The notes: generated by a model not told the origin, from the sequence alone. A stretch of 64,000 nt of DNA from Mucilaginibacter inviolabilis (GCF_011089895.1 NZ_JAANAT010000006.1:124001-188000); one strand, 5' to 3'. Shown: positions 33,510 to 42,823, numbered from the stretch's first letter. Made by a program: numbers and translations.

Positions 33510-34517
33510 TTAATACCTCCTTACTTTGAAATCAGATACACCACCAGTCATGTGGATGTATATTTTGCTTTTAGCGGCATCAAAACCAGGGGTTTCGTAC
33601 CGGTTATCGTCCTTTTTATCAAAACCATCAAAATCACTTGATGACAGCCCCGAATTAGTGCGGATGCTGCAAGCTGCGCCCTTCGGCACACTGATAATTA
33701 CTTCTGACACCCCGGTTGATACCTCAACATTGGTAGTTGCCAATGGGTTGCCCAGCTTTACATCAAATGATGCGGCGCCTCCCTTTAAAGTTAAGTTTTT
33801 TATTTTGAATTTACTAAGGTCGAAGTTAAGTTTTGTGGCACCGGTTTCTACATTAATTTCCCACACTGGGTTAGGGTTTAATTTTATATCGGCCTTGTTG
33901 GCTTTGTCTTTATCCTCATCGCTATCAATGTGCCATCCTTTGTCGTTCCGCAAATGTAGGTTTACTACATACATCGAATCGTCTTTGCTGGAGGTAAACT
34001 CATATTTGCTACCATAAAACTCTTTGGTTTCGGCTTTGAACAGCTGATTAGTGGTATCATTTAAAGTATAGGTAGTACCTCCCCCGCTGATATTAAGGCG
34101 GGCCAATTTAGCATCGGCTGTATAGTCTTTATTAAAAACACTACTGCCAGATACCTTCACAACACCATGCCCTACACCTGTGCTGTCGCTGTCATCATCG
34201 TCATCATCATTGTCACTACTGTCATTGTTTCTATCATTATAATGAAAATTATAACGACCTGGCCAGAAGCTGTAACGGTCAAAGTGCCCAAATATCAGTA
34301 ATCCAAAGCCCAAGATAACTACCCCCAATTTTAATATAGTGGCCCATGCTGAGCGGTTACCTGCAAACACCAGGTTAACACCACCCATAATTAAAAATAT
34401 AGGCCAAAGATGGATGATATTCATCCAGTGAAAATCTATGTACCCAAAGTTGTTGAGCAGGAATATGGCTCCTATACAAACCAGGATAGCACCCGGAACT
34501 AATCTATCGTTTCTCAT
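33510..34517 (-). CDS. LiaF-like envelope-stress membrane protein
   Basis: A 335-residue protein with three or four N-terminal transmembrane helices (LVPGAILVCIGAIFLLNNFG, IHLWPIFLIMGGVNLVFAG, ILKLGVVILGFGLLIFGH), an Asp-rich linker (NNDSSDNDDDDDDSD) and a C-terminal beta-helical domain of the LiaF/toast-rack type (GGAASFDVKLGNPLATTNVEV, GVSEVIISVPKGAACSI). In Firmicutes LiaF controls an envelope-stress two-component system; no LiaRS pair is here. It follows the PspC gene in one transcription unit. Confidence 0.8.
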   Translation of the reverse strand: MRNDRLVPGAILVCIGAIFLLNNFGYIDFHWMNIIHLWPIFLIMGGVNLVFAGNRSAWATILKLGVVILGFGLLIFGHFDRYSFWPGRYNFHYNDRNNDSSDNDDDDDDSDSTGVGHGVVKVSGSSVFNKDYTADAKLARLNISGGGTTYTLNDTTNQLFKAETKEFYGSKYEFTSSKDDSMYVVNLHLRNDKGWHIDSDEDKDKANKADIKLNPNPVWEINVETGATKLNFDLSKFKIKNLTLKGGAASFDVKLGNPLATTNVEVSTGVSEVIISVPKGAACSIRTNSGLSSSDFDGFDKKDDNRYETPGFDAAKSKIYIHMTGGVSDFKVRRY

Positions 34518-34598
34518 TTCAATATTCTTTTATAGTGATGAAAAGCTGCTATCAACCGCATTGATCTTTAATCCTCGCGGCTAAATAGTCAAATCATG

Positions 34599-35201
34599 TT
34601 ATACAGTTGGTGGATTATCTTTTAAGTTGTCACTTTCCGGGGCGGCTTGATCACCTTTATTTAAGGTATCATCTTTTACCTCTTCCTGGGTTCCGGCATT
34701 GGTGGGGTTATAATCTTCTTCCCAGGGTTTCCTTTTATTGCCCGATGCCATCAAAGCTAAACCAGCTCCTACCAAAACCACCGGCCATAATTTACCAAAA
34801 TGCCAAAACCTGAATAAATGTAATTCATGCAGCAGGAACGATGCGCCTATGAATATTAAAACGACACCAATAACAAGTGCCGGAGTTGATGATCCCCCCT
34901 TTTTAGGAGGTACACCAAACGGCATATCCTGTTGTGGTGGTACGCCTGCGGCAAAAGGATTATATGGATCATCCTGCGGAGGTACACGGTAATCAACGCC
35001 TGGATTAAAGTATTGCTGATATTTTTTGGGCAGAACTATCCATAAAACAACGTAAACCATTAAACCAGTGCCCATGAATATAAAGGTGAGCAGAAACAAG
35101 GCACGTATTATAGCTATATCGATATCAAAGTATTCTGCCAAACCCGCGCAAACACCGCCTATGACCTTTCGGCGTTCATCGCGATAAAGTTTCTTTTCCA
35201 T
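34599..35201 (-). CDS. PspC domain protein
   Basis: A 200-residue protein with an N-terminal PspC domain (KLYRDERRKVIGGVCAGLAEY, then membrane helix TFIFMGTGLMVYVVLWIVLP), and after a Pro-rich segment a second membrane pair (VIGVVLIFIGASFLLHELHL, LWPVVLVGAGLALM) of the LiaI/LiaF type. PspC proteins take part in sensing membrane stress. It precedes the LiaF-like gene by 81 bases, and the pair probably acts together. Confidence 0.85.
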   Translation of the reverse strand: MEKKLYRDERRKVIGGVCAGLAEYFDIDIAIIRALFLLTFIFMGTGLMVYVVLWIVLPKKYQQYFNPGVDYRVPPQDDPYNPFAAGVPPQQDMPFGVPPKKGGSSTPALVIGVVLIFIGASFLLHELHLFRFWHFGKLWPVVLVGAGLALMASGNKRKPWEEDYNPTNAGTQEEVKDDTLNKGDQAAPESDNLKDNPPTV

Positions 35202-35509
35202 AATGTATTAATAATAGTGATTTTATAATTCAAATGTGCAAACAACAAATGTTTTACCGTAATACTATTAGGTGAAAGTGATCAAACTCTCGGTAAAGCA
35301 CCCAAAAATGCCGATGAAATTAGTTGATCGGTAGTTGATAGTTGATGGTTCATAGATCATGGTTCATGGGGGGACAGTTCATGGATCATAGTTCATGGAA
35401 ATAGATTATGGAAAAACAGTTAACGTTTATCTATGCGCAAAAAATCATGAACCAAGAGCTATAGCCCCCTTCAACTATGATCCATGAACCATGAACTACT
35501 AACTAAAAC
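35202..35509. other. 308-bp spacer with GTTCATGG word repeats
   Basis: The left 120 bp is an A/T-rich PspC upstream region without a clear promoter; the rest is the repeat at 35325. No gene is visible. Confidence 0.7.
35325..35505. repeat. GTTCATGG/GATCATAG-word inverted array
   Basis: Words GTTCATAG, GATCATGG and GTTCATGG are repeated with variants on the left, and CTATGATCC, ATGAACC and ATGAACTA words form the inverse on the right. It abuts the SDR stop codon at 35510. Confidence 0.8.
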
Positions 35510-36214
35510 TTACAACTGACCCGGTGCTGGTTTAATGATCATTTCATCAACGTTAGCGCCGTGGCTCATTCGGTATATATTAATAATGGCCGATGCGATA
35601 TCCTCAGGTAATACCATCGTATCTTTATCAACCACTGCATCTTTCCATGAATCAGTTAGTGTTGATCCGGGAATTATCGCGGTTACTTTTACACCATGCT
35701 CCTGCATCTCCAACCGCATTACTTTGGTGAGGCCAAGCAGGGCATATTTTGTTACGCCATACGTACCGGCCTGCGGGAAAGGATTTAACGAGGCTACAGA
35801 ACATATATTAAAAAAGTGACCTGTGCGCGCTGCTATCATCGCTTTACCAAAATAACGGTATAACTCATAGGTAGGCATCAGGTTGGTATTTAATTGTTTT
35901 TCAAAGTCACTTTCGCTTTCGTCAAGGATACTGCCTGGTGCAAACATACCCAGACTGTTTACCACCACATCAATAAATCCCAGCTCTTGTTGTGCACCTG
36001 CGGCAAATTTTAGCAATTCGTTCTTTTTACTACCATCAGCAACCTGTGCAAAAACTTTGATAGATGGGTTGATGGATTGCAGTTCATCTTTAAATTTTAA
36101 TAATTCTTGCTCATTGCGAGAACAAATTGCCACGTTTAATCCTTCATTAGCAAATGAAATAGAAATAGCGCGGCCCATGCCTTTTGTTGAACCGGTGATA
36201 AGAGCGTTCTTCAT
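35510..36214 (-). CDS. SDR family oxidoreductase
   Basis: A 234-residue short-chain dehydrogenase. Cofactor motif ITGSTKGMGRAIS at residues 6-18, structural VVNSLGM at 85-91, catalytic Ser in NICSVASLN (about 139) and Y152-x3-K156 in TYGVTKYALL. NAD(P) preference and substrate are unknown. The C-terminus ANVDEMIIKPAPGQL is shorter than average. It appears monocistronic. Confidence 0.9.
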   Translation of the reverse strand: MKNALITGSTKGMGRAISISFANEGLNVAICSRNEQELLKFKDELQSINPSIKVFAQVADGSKKNELLKFAAGAQQELGFIDVVVNSLGMFAPGSILDESESDFEKQLNTNLMPTYELYRYFGKAMIAARTGHFFNICSVASLNPFPQAGTYGVTKYALLGLTKVMRLEMQEHGVKVTAIIPGSTLTDSWKDAVVDKDTMVLPEDIASAIINIYRMSHGANVDEMIIKPAPGQL

Positions 36215-36431
36215 GACGATAATAATGTGTGTTTAAATAATTGTTCTTTTTAAAATAACCCCTAATGCACGAGGCTAATTTTTTTGATTAGGATTGAAGC
36301 TTTAAGGGCCGAATTTACGTAAGGAATAGTTGATAGCTCATTAAATTGCATATTTAAATTTAATTCCGTGGGCACAAGCGGTAAAGCTTAATGGTAAAAA
36401 ACGTATTTTTAACCGATTTTTATAAAAACAA

Positions 36432-37163
36432 ATGTTCCATAGTTTAGGAAAATACATTCTTCTGCTGCGTTTAAGTTTCAGGAAGCCCGAAAAGTTTAGT
36501 GTTTATTGGAGCGAGGTGATGCGTGAAATGGTTTCGGTGGGTATAGGCTCACTGGGTATTATCGCTATCATTTCGGTATTTATTGGCGCGGTGGCTACCA
36601 TCCAAACCGCGTTCCAGTTGGTAAGTGATTTTATCCCAAAAACAATTGTTGGTGGTATCACCCGCGATTCGACCATCCTGGAATTTAGTCCGACTATCTC
36701 GGCACTGGTATTAGCAGGGCGTGTAGGTTCCAGCATGGCCTCACAAATTGGCACCATGAGGGTAACCGAACAGATAGATGCCCTGGAGATTATGGGTGTA
36801 AACGCGCCGGGCTATTTGATATCACCCAAAATCATAGCCGGTATATCCATGATTCCATTACTGGTTATTGTATCGGTAATTTTAGGTTTAGCTGGTGGTT
36901 ACATTGCCTGTGCCGCATCAAATGATGTATCCACTGCCGATTATGTGACCGGTTTAACTGATGGTTTTAATCCGCTTATTGTTACCGTGTGTGCCGTTAA
37001 AGCTATATTTTTCGGATTTATTATTACATCCATCTGCTCCTACCAGGGTTTTTATACCGATGGCGGCTCGCTTGAAGTTGGTCAGTCGGCCACCCGCGGC
37101 GTTGTTTGGAGCTGTATCATGATATTATTTGTGGATCTCATTATTTCACGCCTGCTACTATGA
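36432..37163 (+). CDS. mlaE: MlaE-family ABC transporter permease
   Basis: A 243-residue inner-membrane permease of phospholipid transport. Typical segments: IAIISVFIGAVATIQTAFQL, STILEFSPTISALVLAGRVG, SSMASQIGTMRVTEQIDALE and a PLLVIVSVILGLAGGYIAC helix. It works with an MlaF ATPase, encoded next with ATGA overlap, and normally an MCE protein MlaD. No mlaD is adjacent. Confidence 0.9.
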   Translation: MFHSLGKYILLLRLSFRKPEKFSVYWSEVMREMVSVGIGSLGIIAIISVFIGAVATIQTAFQLVSDFIPKTIVGGITRDSTILEFSPTISALVLAGRVGSSMASQIGTMRVTEQIDALEIMGVNAPGYLISPKIIAGISMIPLLVIVSVILGLAGGYIACAASNDVSTADYVTGLTDGFNPLIVTVCAVKAIFFGFIITSICSYQGFYTDGGSLEVGQSATRGVVWSCIMILFVDLIISRLLL

Positions 37164-37912
37164 TCGAAATTAAAGACATCTACAAAACATTTGGCGATAA
37201 CGAAGTACTAAAAGGTATAAGTGCAAATTTCAAACCAGGTAAAAACAATCTCATCATCGGTGGTTCCGGATCGGGAAAAACTACCTTGCTAAAGTGTATC
37301 GTTGGCTTGCATGACCCTACCAAAGGCGATGTGATATTTGACGGCGAGAACTTTACCGATATGGATTTTGAACAACGCGTACCTATCCGTACAAAAATAG
37401 GGATGCTTTTTCAAAACTCGGCCCTGTTTGACTCCATGACGGTGGAAGAGAACATCATGTTCCCGCTTAACCTTTTCACCAATCAAACCAAGGCGGAGAA
37501 ACTCGATCGAGCCAATTTTTGCCTCGAAAGGGTTAATCTGACCGGCAAAAACAAACTATATCCATCTGAGCTTTCGGGCGGGATGAAAAAACGTGTGGGT
37601 ATTGCACGTGCCATCTCCATGCAACCCAAATATTTGTTTGTGGACGAACCCAACTCGGGCCTCGATCCTAAAACATCCATCCTGATAGATGAACTGATCA
37701 ACGAACTGACTGAGGAATATGAAATAACAACAGTGATTGTTACCCACGATATGAACTCGGTAATGGGGATAGGTGATCACATCATATTTTTACATCAGGG
37801 CAAAAAGTGGTGGGAAGGCAGCAACAAAGAGATAGCCCACACTGATAACCAGGAACTGAACGATTTTGTATTCGCCAGTAAATTCATGCAGGCAGCTAAG
37901 GCGAAACTGTAG
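37160..37912 (+). CDS. mlaF: MlaF-like ABC ATP-binding protein
   Basis: A 250-residue ATPase; the ATG at 37160 (MIEIKDIYKTFG) is chosen because it overlaps the permease stop as ATGA, while an earlier frame start at 37106 is inside the permease. Walker A is GGSGSGKTT, signature LSGGMKKRVGIARA, Walker B YLFVDEPNSGLDP, and the switch His in VIVTHDMNSV. It powers lipid exchange between the membranes. The next gene is unrelated. Confidence 0.92.
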   Translation: MIEIKDIYKTFGDNEVLKGISANFKPGKNNLIIGGSGSGKTTLLKCIVGLHDPTKGDVIFDGENFTDMDFEQRVPIRTKIGMLFQNSALFDSMTVEENIMFPLNLFTNQTKAEKLDRANFCLERVNLTGKNKLYPSELSGGMKKRVGIARAISMQPKYLFVDEPNSGLDPKTSILIDELINELTEEYEITTVIVTHDMNSVMGIGDHIIFLHQGKKWWEGSNKEIAHTDNQELNDFVFASKFMQAAKAKL

Positions 37913-38105
37913 ATTTAGTATCAAGTAGTTAGTATCAAGCCATTTTGTTTGATGTCTACGATGTACAGCTGTCTGGAATGGCGTTGCTTCAGGCCTTGTT
38001 ATAAGATACTTGATACTCGATACTAAAAAGAATATTAAATTTGCAGCCGTATCATAGGCGCAGTTAGTCTTGATACTTGATACTAACTACTTGATACTTC
38101 TAAAG
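37913..38105. repeat. TTGATACT-word inverted array
   Basis: GTATCAAGTAGTTAGTATCAAG at the left reappears inverted as CTTGATACTAACTACTTGATAC just before the methyltransferase start, and TACTTGATACTCGATACT lies in the middle. The arms flank about 130 bp of less repetitive sequence. Confidence 0.85.
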
Positions 38106-38107
38106 AA

Positions 38108-38995
38108 ATGATCCAACTATTAACCCCAACGCACTGGAAAGATTACGAGCTGATTGATTGCGGCGATTTTGAAAAGCTGGAACGCTTTGGGAATATTGTA
38201 CTGATACGCCCCGAACCACAGGCGGTTTGGAGCAAACAACTGCCCGCTTCTGAATGGCAGCGCTTACACAACATCAAATTTAAAGGCCGCTCGGCAACTG
38301 CGGGCGATTGGATCAAGAAAGACCCCAAAACACCCGATCGCTGGCATATCGAATACAAAAATAAAGATGCAGCTATCAAATTCCGTTTGGGTTTAACCTC
38401 CTTTAAACACCTGGGTATTTTTCCTGAGCAAGCAGTAAACTGGGATTATATCACCCAAAACATCAAAAAGTTTAAAACACCGCAACCTAAAGTGCTTAAC
38501 TTGTTTGCCTATACAGGCGGTGCATCCTTAATTGCGCAGGCAGCCGGTGCTGATACCACACACGTGGATTCCATTAAACAAGTGGTTACCTGGGCAAATG
38601 AAAACCAGGAGATCTCGGGCTTGAACAATATCCGCTGGGTGGTTGAGGATGCTTTAAAATTTGTAAAACGCGAACTAAAACGCGGCAAAAAATATAATGG
38701 TATCATTCTGGATCCTCCGGCATATGGCAATGGCCCCAACGGCGAAAAATGGAAACTGGAAGATAACATCAACGAGATGATGGCCGATGTGATACAACTA
38801 CTCGACCCCGAAGAGCATTTCCTGATTCTGAACACCTACTCCTTAGGCTTTTCATCTGTAATTATCGAAAACCTCATCAAAAGCGCGTTCCCCAAAGTGC
38901 AGAATCTGGAAATCGGCGAACTCTACTTACAGGCCACAGCCGGATCGAAACTACCACTCGGGGTTTTTGGGAAATTCTTTAAAACACGTTCTTAG
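38108..38995 (+). CDS. Class I SAM-dependent methyltransferase (RlmI-like)
   Basis: A 295-residue enzyme. The N-terminal part has QAVWSKQLPASEWQRLHN and residues resembling an RNA-binding region; SAM motif I is LNLFAYTGGASLIAQAAGA, and motif IV is IILDPPAYGNGPNG. These features match the PF10672 (RlmI/YccW-type) rRNA cytosine methyltransferases. The target nucleotide is not determinable. The start lies directly after the TTGATACT array. Confidence 0.85.
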   Translation: MIQLLTPTHWKDYELIDCGDFEKLERFGNIVLIRPEPQAVWSKQLPASEWQRLHNIKFKGRSATAGDWIKKDPKTPDRWHIEYKNKDAAIKFRLGLTSFKHLGIFPEQAVNWDYITQNIKKFKTPQPKVLNLFAYTGGASLIAQAAGADTTHVDSIKQVVTWANENQEISGLNNIRWVVEDALKFVKRELKRGKKYNGIILDPPAYGNGPNGEKWKLEDNINEMMADVIQLLDPEEHFLILNTYSLGFSSVIIENLIKSAFPKVQNLEIGELYLQATAGSKLPLGVFGKFFKTRS

Positions 38996-39003
38996 CTCGG
39001 CTT

Positions 39004-40587
39004 ATGATCAAAAAACTGCTGTACACGATATACCTGATATTGATATCCACAGGTTGTTTTGCACAGCAGCATTTTGACATCATCCTTAAAAACGGGAAAA
39101 TAATTGACGGCGCCGGTAATCCCTGGTTTTATGGGGATGTAGGTATTGTTAAAGATAAGATCGTGAGTATAGGCGATCTATCCAAAAGTAAGGCAGACAA
39201 AACCATCGATGCTACCGGCCTCATCATTGCCCCTGGTTTTATTGATGTACATACCCATATTGAAGGCGACGAAAAGAAAACCCCTACTGCCGATAATTTT
39301 ATATATGATGGCGTAACTACCGTGATCACGGGGAATTGCGGTACTTCCAATATTGATATTAAAAAGTATTTTCAGTTTTTAGATCACCTGAAATTATCGG
39401 TCAATGTAGCCACATTGATAGGGCATAATGATGTACGCGAAGCCGTTTTAGGCAAACGCGCCATAACACCTAACGATGCACAACTACAAAAAATGCAAGC
39501 GATTGTAGAACAAGCCATGCGGGATGGTGCTGTTGGTTTTTCTACCGGTTTAATTTACACACCCGGTTTATATTCCAAAACACCCGAAGTTGTAGCCCTG
39601 GCAAAAGCGGCGGCCAAATATCACGGGGTGTATACTTCGCACATGCGCAATGAATCGGACAAAATATTTGATGCCATTGCCGAAGCCATTGATATTGGCC
39701 GGCAAGCCAATATGCCCTTAGAGATCTCGCATTTTAAAGTAGGCTTACCCAACTGGAACCGCTCCAACGAAATGATAGCCATGGTCGAAAAAGCACGCCA
39801 GGAAGGTTTGGATGTTACTGTCGATCAATATCCATACACGGCCAGCAGCACCACACTGAATGTATTACTGCCCGATTGGCTGCAGGATGGCGGCCACGAT
39901 TCGATATTAAAAAGGCTGAATAGTCCGCTGATACATCAAAAGGTGGTTGCCGAAATGATAACGGATATGAAAAGGCGTACCCGTGAACATTTTGATTACG
40001 CGGTGGTTGCCCATTGCGACGGAGATCCATCTATCAACGGCAAAAATATTATGCAGATCAATATCGCCAAAGGCCGCCCCTCAACTATACCTGATGAAAT
40101 TGAAACCATTTTAGATATCACTAAAATTGGCAGTGCCTCCATGGTATTTCACGGTTTGAATGAAGCCGATGTGGAAAATATACTTCGTTACCCGCTCACC
40201 ATGGTGGCGTCCGATTCGGGTATCCGCTTATTTGGTTCGGGCGTACCACATCCGCGCGGTTACGGCAGCAATGCCCGGGTACTAGCCTATTACGTACGCG
40301 AAAAAAATGTAATCCGATTGGAAGATGCTATACGTAAAATGACCTCTTTACCTGCGCAAAAATTCCATTTAACCAATCGGGGACTACTACAGCCCGGTAT
40401 GTTTGCAGATATTGTTATCTTTGACGCCGGTACGGTCAAAGACCAATCAACGTTTGAACATCCCCACGCCTATTCAACTGGTTTTAAGTATGTTTTAGTG
40501 AATGGAAATATAACTGTTGATAATTTTAAGCACACAGGCACCAGAAAAGGTGTTATTTTGCACGGTCCCGGATATCAACAGAAATAA
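39004..40587 (+). CDS. N-acyl-D-amino-acid deacylase family amidohydrolase
   Basis: A 527-residue exported enzyme (signal to about GCFAQ, residue 21). The metal-binding HTH is at 83-85 (FIDVHTHIEGD), C112 is in TGNCG, and later histidines are in YTSHMRNE, EISHFKV and GSGVPHPRGYG. An aspartate in ASDSGIRLFG completes the site. It would release D-amino acids from N-acyl forms in the periplasm, for example from peptidoglycan turnover. Follows the methyltransferase by 8 bases. Confidence 0.87.
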   Translation: MIKKLLYTIYLILISTGCFAQQHFDIILKNGKIIDGAGNPWFYGDVGIVKDKIVSIGDLSKSKADKTIDATGLIIAPGFIDVHTHIEGDEKKTPTADNFIYDGVTTVITGNCGTSNIDIKKYFQFLDHLKLSVNVATLIGHNDVREAVLGKRAITPNDAQLQKMQAIVEQAMRDGAVGFSTGLIYTPGLYSKTPEVVALAKAAAKYHGVYTSHMRNESDKIFDAIAEAIDIGRQANMPLEISHFKVGLPNWNRSNEMIAMVEKARQEGLDVTVDQYPYTASSTTLNVLLPDWLQDGGHDSILKRLNSPLIHQKVVAEMITDMKRRTREHFDYAVVAHCDGDPSINGKNIMQINIAKGRPSTIPDEIETILDITKIGSASMVFHGLNEADVENILRYPLTMVASDSGIRLFGSGVPHPRGYGSNARVLAYYVREKNVIRLEDAIRKMTSLPAQKFHLTNRGLLQPGMFADIVIFDAGTVKDQSTFEHPHAYSTGFKYVLVNGNITVDNFKHTGTRKGVILHGPGYQQK

Positions 40588-40659
40588 TTAATAATTAACC
40601 AGTTAAAAGAGTTTAAAACTCGGCACATCAAAAACGCAAAAATCTCACCTTTATAAATA

Positions 40660-41718
40660 ATGAAACATTTTTTCCTTTACGCCTCGGCGCTTTTATTAAC
40701 AATTACCCTGCTAACCAATTGCAAACAAAGCGGCAGTACCAGCAAGCCGGGCGCTAAACCAACAACCAAGGCAGATTCGGCCAAAGGCGAAGCGGCAGAC
40801 ACGCTAAGCGTGTTAAAGTCAAGCTATCCTCCTTTGGATAAAAAGCTGTATGACTCGCTGTTAAAATTCAATGCCCATGGCGATACCACCGGCAGATGGC
40901 CCGTTAAAAACACGCCTTATCCTTTAAACGGGGCTATTTTACCATTTAAACGTGTGGTAGCTTTTTATGGTAACCTTTACTCTAAAAAAATGGGGATCCT
41001 TGGCGAATTACCTCCTAACGAAATGCTGGCCAAATTAAAAAGCGAAGTAAAACACTGGGAAAAGGCCGATCCAAAAACACCCGTACAACCAGCCCTTCAC
41101 TATATTGCCGTAGTAGCACAAGGCGACGGTGGTAAAGACGGTAAATTCCGTTACCGCATGCCGTTTAAACAAATAGACAGTGTTTTATCATTAGCCAAAA
41201 AAGCACACGCCATTGTGTTTTTAGATGTGCAGGTAGCTTTAAGCAACATACACGCAGAATTACCTTTACTTGAAAAATACCTGGCTATGCCACAAGTTCA
41301 CTTCGGTATGGATCCAGAGTTTTCTATGAAAGACGGTACCCATCCGGGTAGAAAAATTGGCACCTATGATGCCGAGGATGTAAACTATGTATCTGGCTAT
41401 TTGGCTAACCTGGTTAAAAAGTACAATCTTCCTCCAAAAATCCTGGTAGTGCACCGCTTCACTAAAAAAATGGTTACCAACTATAAAAACATTAAACTGC
41501 ACAAAGAAGTTCAGTTGGTGATGGATATGGACGGCTGGGGCGAACCTGATCTTAAAACCGGAACTTACCGTTACTTTATTAACCAGGAACCGGTACAGTT
41601 TACAGGCTTTAAGTTGTTTTACAAAAACGATATCAAAAAAGCTCCTCACCACATGTTAACACCTGAGGAAGTTTTATCAAGATACAAACCATATCCTATT
41701 TACATTCAGTACCAATAA
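40660..41718 (+). CDS. Uncharacterised lipoprotein, probable TIM-barrel
   Basis: A 352-residue lipoprotein (TLLTNCKQS, Cys21). The body has strands with DAEDVNYVSGYLANLVKKY, HFGMDPEFSMKDG, ILVVHRFTKKMV and QLVMDMDGWGEPD. This matches an uncharacterised family that also occurs in Actinobacteria, as I recall (GxLDPE, VVHxFT, DGFG pattern). The acidic DPE and DMDG residues sit at strand ends as in glycoside hydrolase barrels, so an enzymatic role is possible but unproven. Confidence 0.7.
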   Translation: MKHFFLYASALLLTITLLTNCKQSGSTSKPGAKPTTKADSAKGEAADTLSVLKSSYPPLDKKLYDSLLKFNAHGDTTGRWPVKNTPYPLNGAILPFKRVVAFYGNLYSKKMGILGELPPNEMLAKLKSEVKHWEKADPKTPVQPALHYIAVVAQGDGGKDGKFRYRMPFKQIDSVLSLAKKAHAIVFLDVQVALSNIHAELPLLEKYLAMPQVHFGMDPEFSMKDGTHPGRKIGTYDAEDVNYVSGYLANLVKKYNLPPKILVVHRFTKKMVTNYKNIKLHKEVQLVMDMDGWGEPDLKTGTYRYFINQEPVQFTGFKLFYKNDIKKAPHHMLTPEEVLSRYKPYPIYIQYQ

Positions 41719-41724
41719 GGTAGT

Positions 41725-41842
41725 GAATTGAGAGTGGTGAACGGTGAGTTTAAAGGGTGCATATAATGCGACTGAAAACTCACCGCTCACCACTTTTCAA
41801 TTTAAGAATATTTACAACTCATTATTCACCACTCACCAATAG
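41725..41842. repeat. GGTGAGT/ACTCACC-word inverted array
   Basis: GAGTGGTGAACGGTGAGTTT is inverted as AAACTCACCGCTCACCACTT, then CACCACTCACC recurs before the oxidoreductase start. It fills the spacer. Confidence 0.85.
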
Positions 41843-41845
41843 ACT

Positions 41846-42811
41846 ATGATTAAATGGGGAATAATAGGTTGCGGGCGTATTGCACACCGGTTTATGCAGG
41901 GACTTCGGGAAGTACCGGATACAAAACTGATGGCTTCCTGGTCAAGAACCCAATCCTCGGTTAATGCTTTCACAGAACAATACGGGGGTATTGCCTGCAC
42001 CAATATTGATGAATTACTGGCCAGCGATATCGACGCGGTTTATATTGCCACATTACCTGATAGTCATGCAGTTTACAGCATAGCTGCATTAAAAGCAGGC
42101 AAACATGTGCTTTGCGAAAAGCCGGTCACCGTTAACCTGGCCGAACTTGAACAGGTACTTGCTGTAGCAAAAGATTGCGACTTACTTTTCATGGAAGGCA
42201 TGAAACCTGCCTTCTATCCTTTATACCTGCGCTTAAAAGAGCATCTTACCCTCGATCCTATTGGCCCCGCGGGTTATGTTCGCGCAGGATCATCAGTCGC
42301 TGATCTTTCTGCTGATCATCCTAATTTCAACCTGGAGCTTGCTGGTGGTGGCTTGATGCAGATAGGCGTATATGAAGCTTTTTTGGCGATAGATTGGTTG
42401 GGTGAATTGCAGGATGTACAAGCCATGGGCCGCTTTGGCAGCACCGGCATAGATATGTTCACTATATTTCAAACGCAGCACGCGGGTGGATATTCGCAAC
42501 TATACGCCGGGTTTGATCTGCATGGCAAAGGCGACACGCTGATTGCCGGGCCGCTAGGCCATATTACCATCCACAAAAACTGGTGGAACCCCGCCCAAGC
42601 TACTATTGATTACCTGGATGGCCGGATTATTGAACTACATGAGCCTTTTACCGCAGGTGGTCTTAATTACGAAATAGCTCACTTTTGTGATCTGATCAAA
42701 GCGGGTAAAACAGAAAGCCCTGTCATCAGCCACCAAATGTCTAAACAAATGATCAGCCTGATTGACAGAGCCCGTGCACAGATCGGGTTAAAATTCCCGT
42801 CTGAGAAATAG
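41846..42811 (+). CDS. Gfo/Idh/MocA family oxidoreductase
   Basis: A 321-residue NAD(P)-dependent oxidoreductase. Rossmann motif WGIIGCGRIAHRFMQ at the start, the conserved EKPVTVN (K at about 93), and the C-terminal beta-sheet domain with EGMKPAFYPLYLRLK. It probably oxidises a sugar, polyol or related alcohol. It is convergent with the phosphoester-hydrolase operon; a terminator hairpin lies between them. Confidence 0.88.
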   Translation: MIKWGIIGCGRIAHRFMQGLREVPDTKLMASWSRTQSSVNAFTEQYGGIACTNIDELLASDIDAVYIATLPDSHAVYSIAALKAGKHVLCEKPVTVNLAELEQVLAVAKDCDLLFMEGMKPAFYPLYLRLKEHLTLDPIGPAGYVRAGSSVADLSADHPNFNLELAGGGLMQIGVYEAFLAIDWLGELQDVQAMGRFGSTGIDMFTIFQTQHAGGYSQLYAGFDLHGKGDTLIAGPLGHITIHKNWWNPAQATIDYLDGRIIELHEPFTAGGLNYEIAHFCDLIKAGKTESPVISHQMSKQMISLIDRARAQIGLKFPSEK

Positions 42812-42823
42812 TTTTTTTGCTTT

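Noticed and set aside
35325..35505. CRISPR array
   Set aside because: The repeats are short, variable, without constant-length spacers, and occur in both orientations; no cas genes are present.
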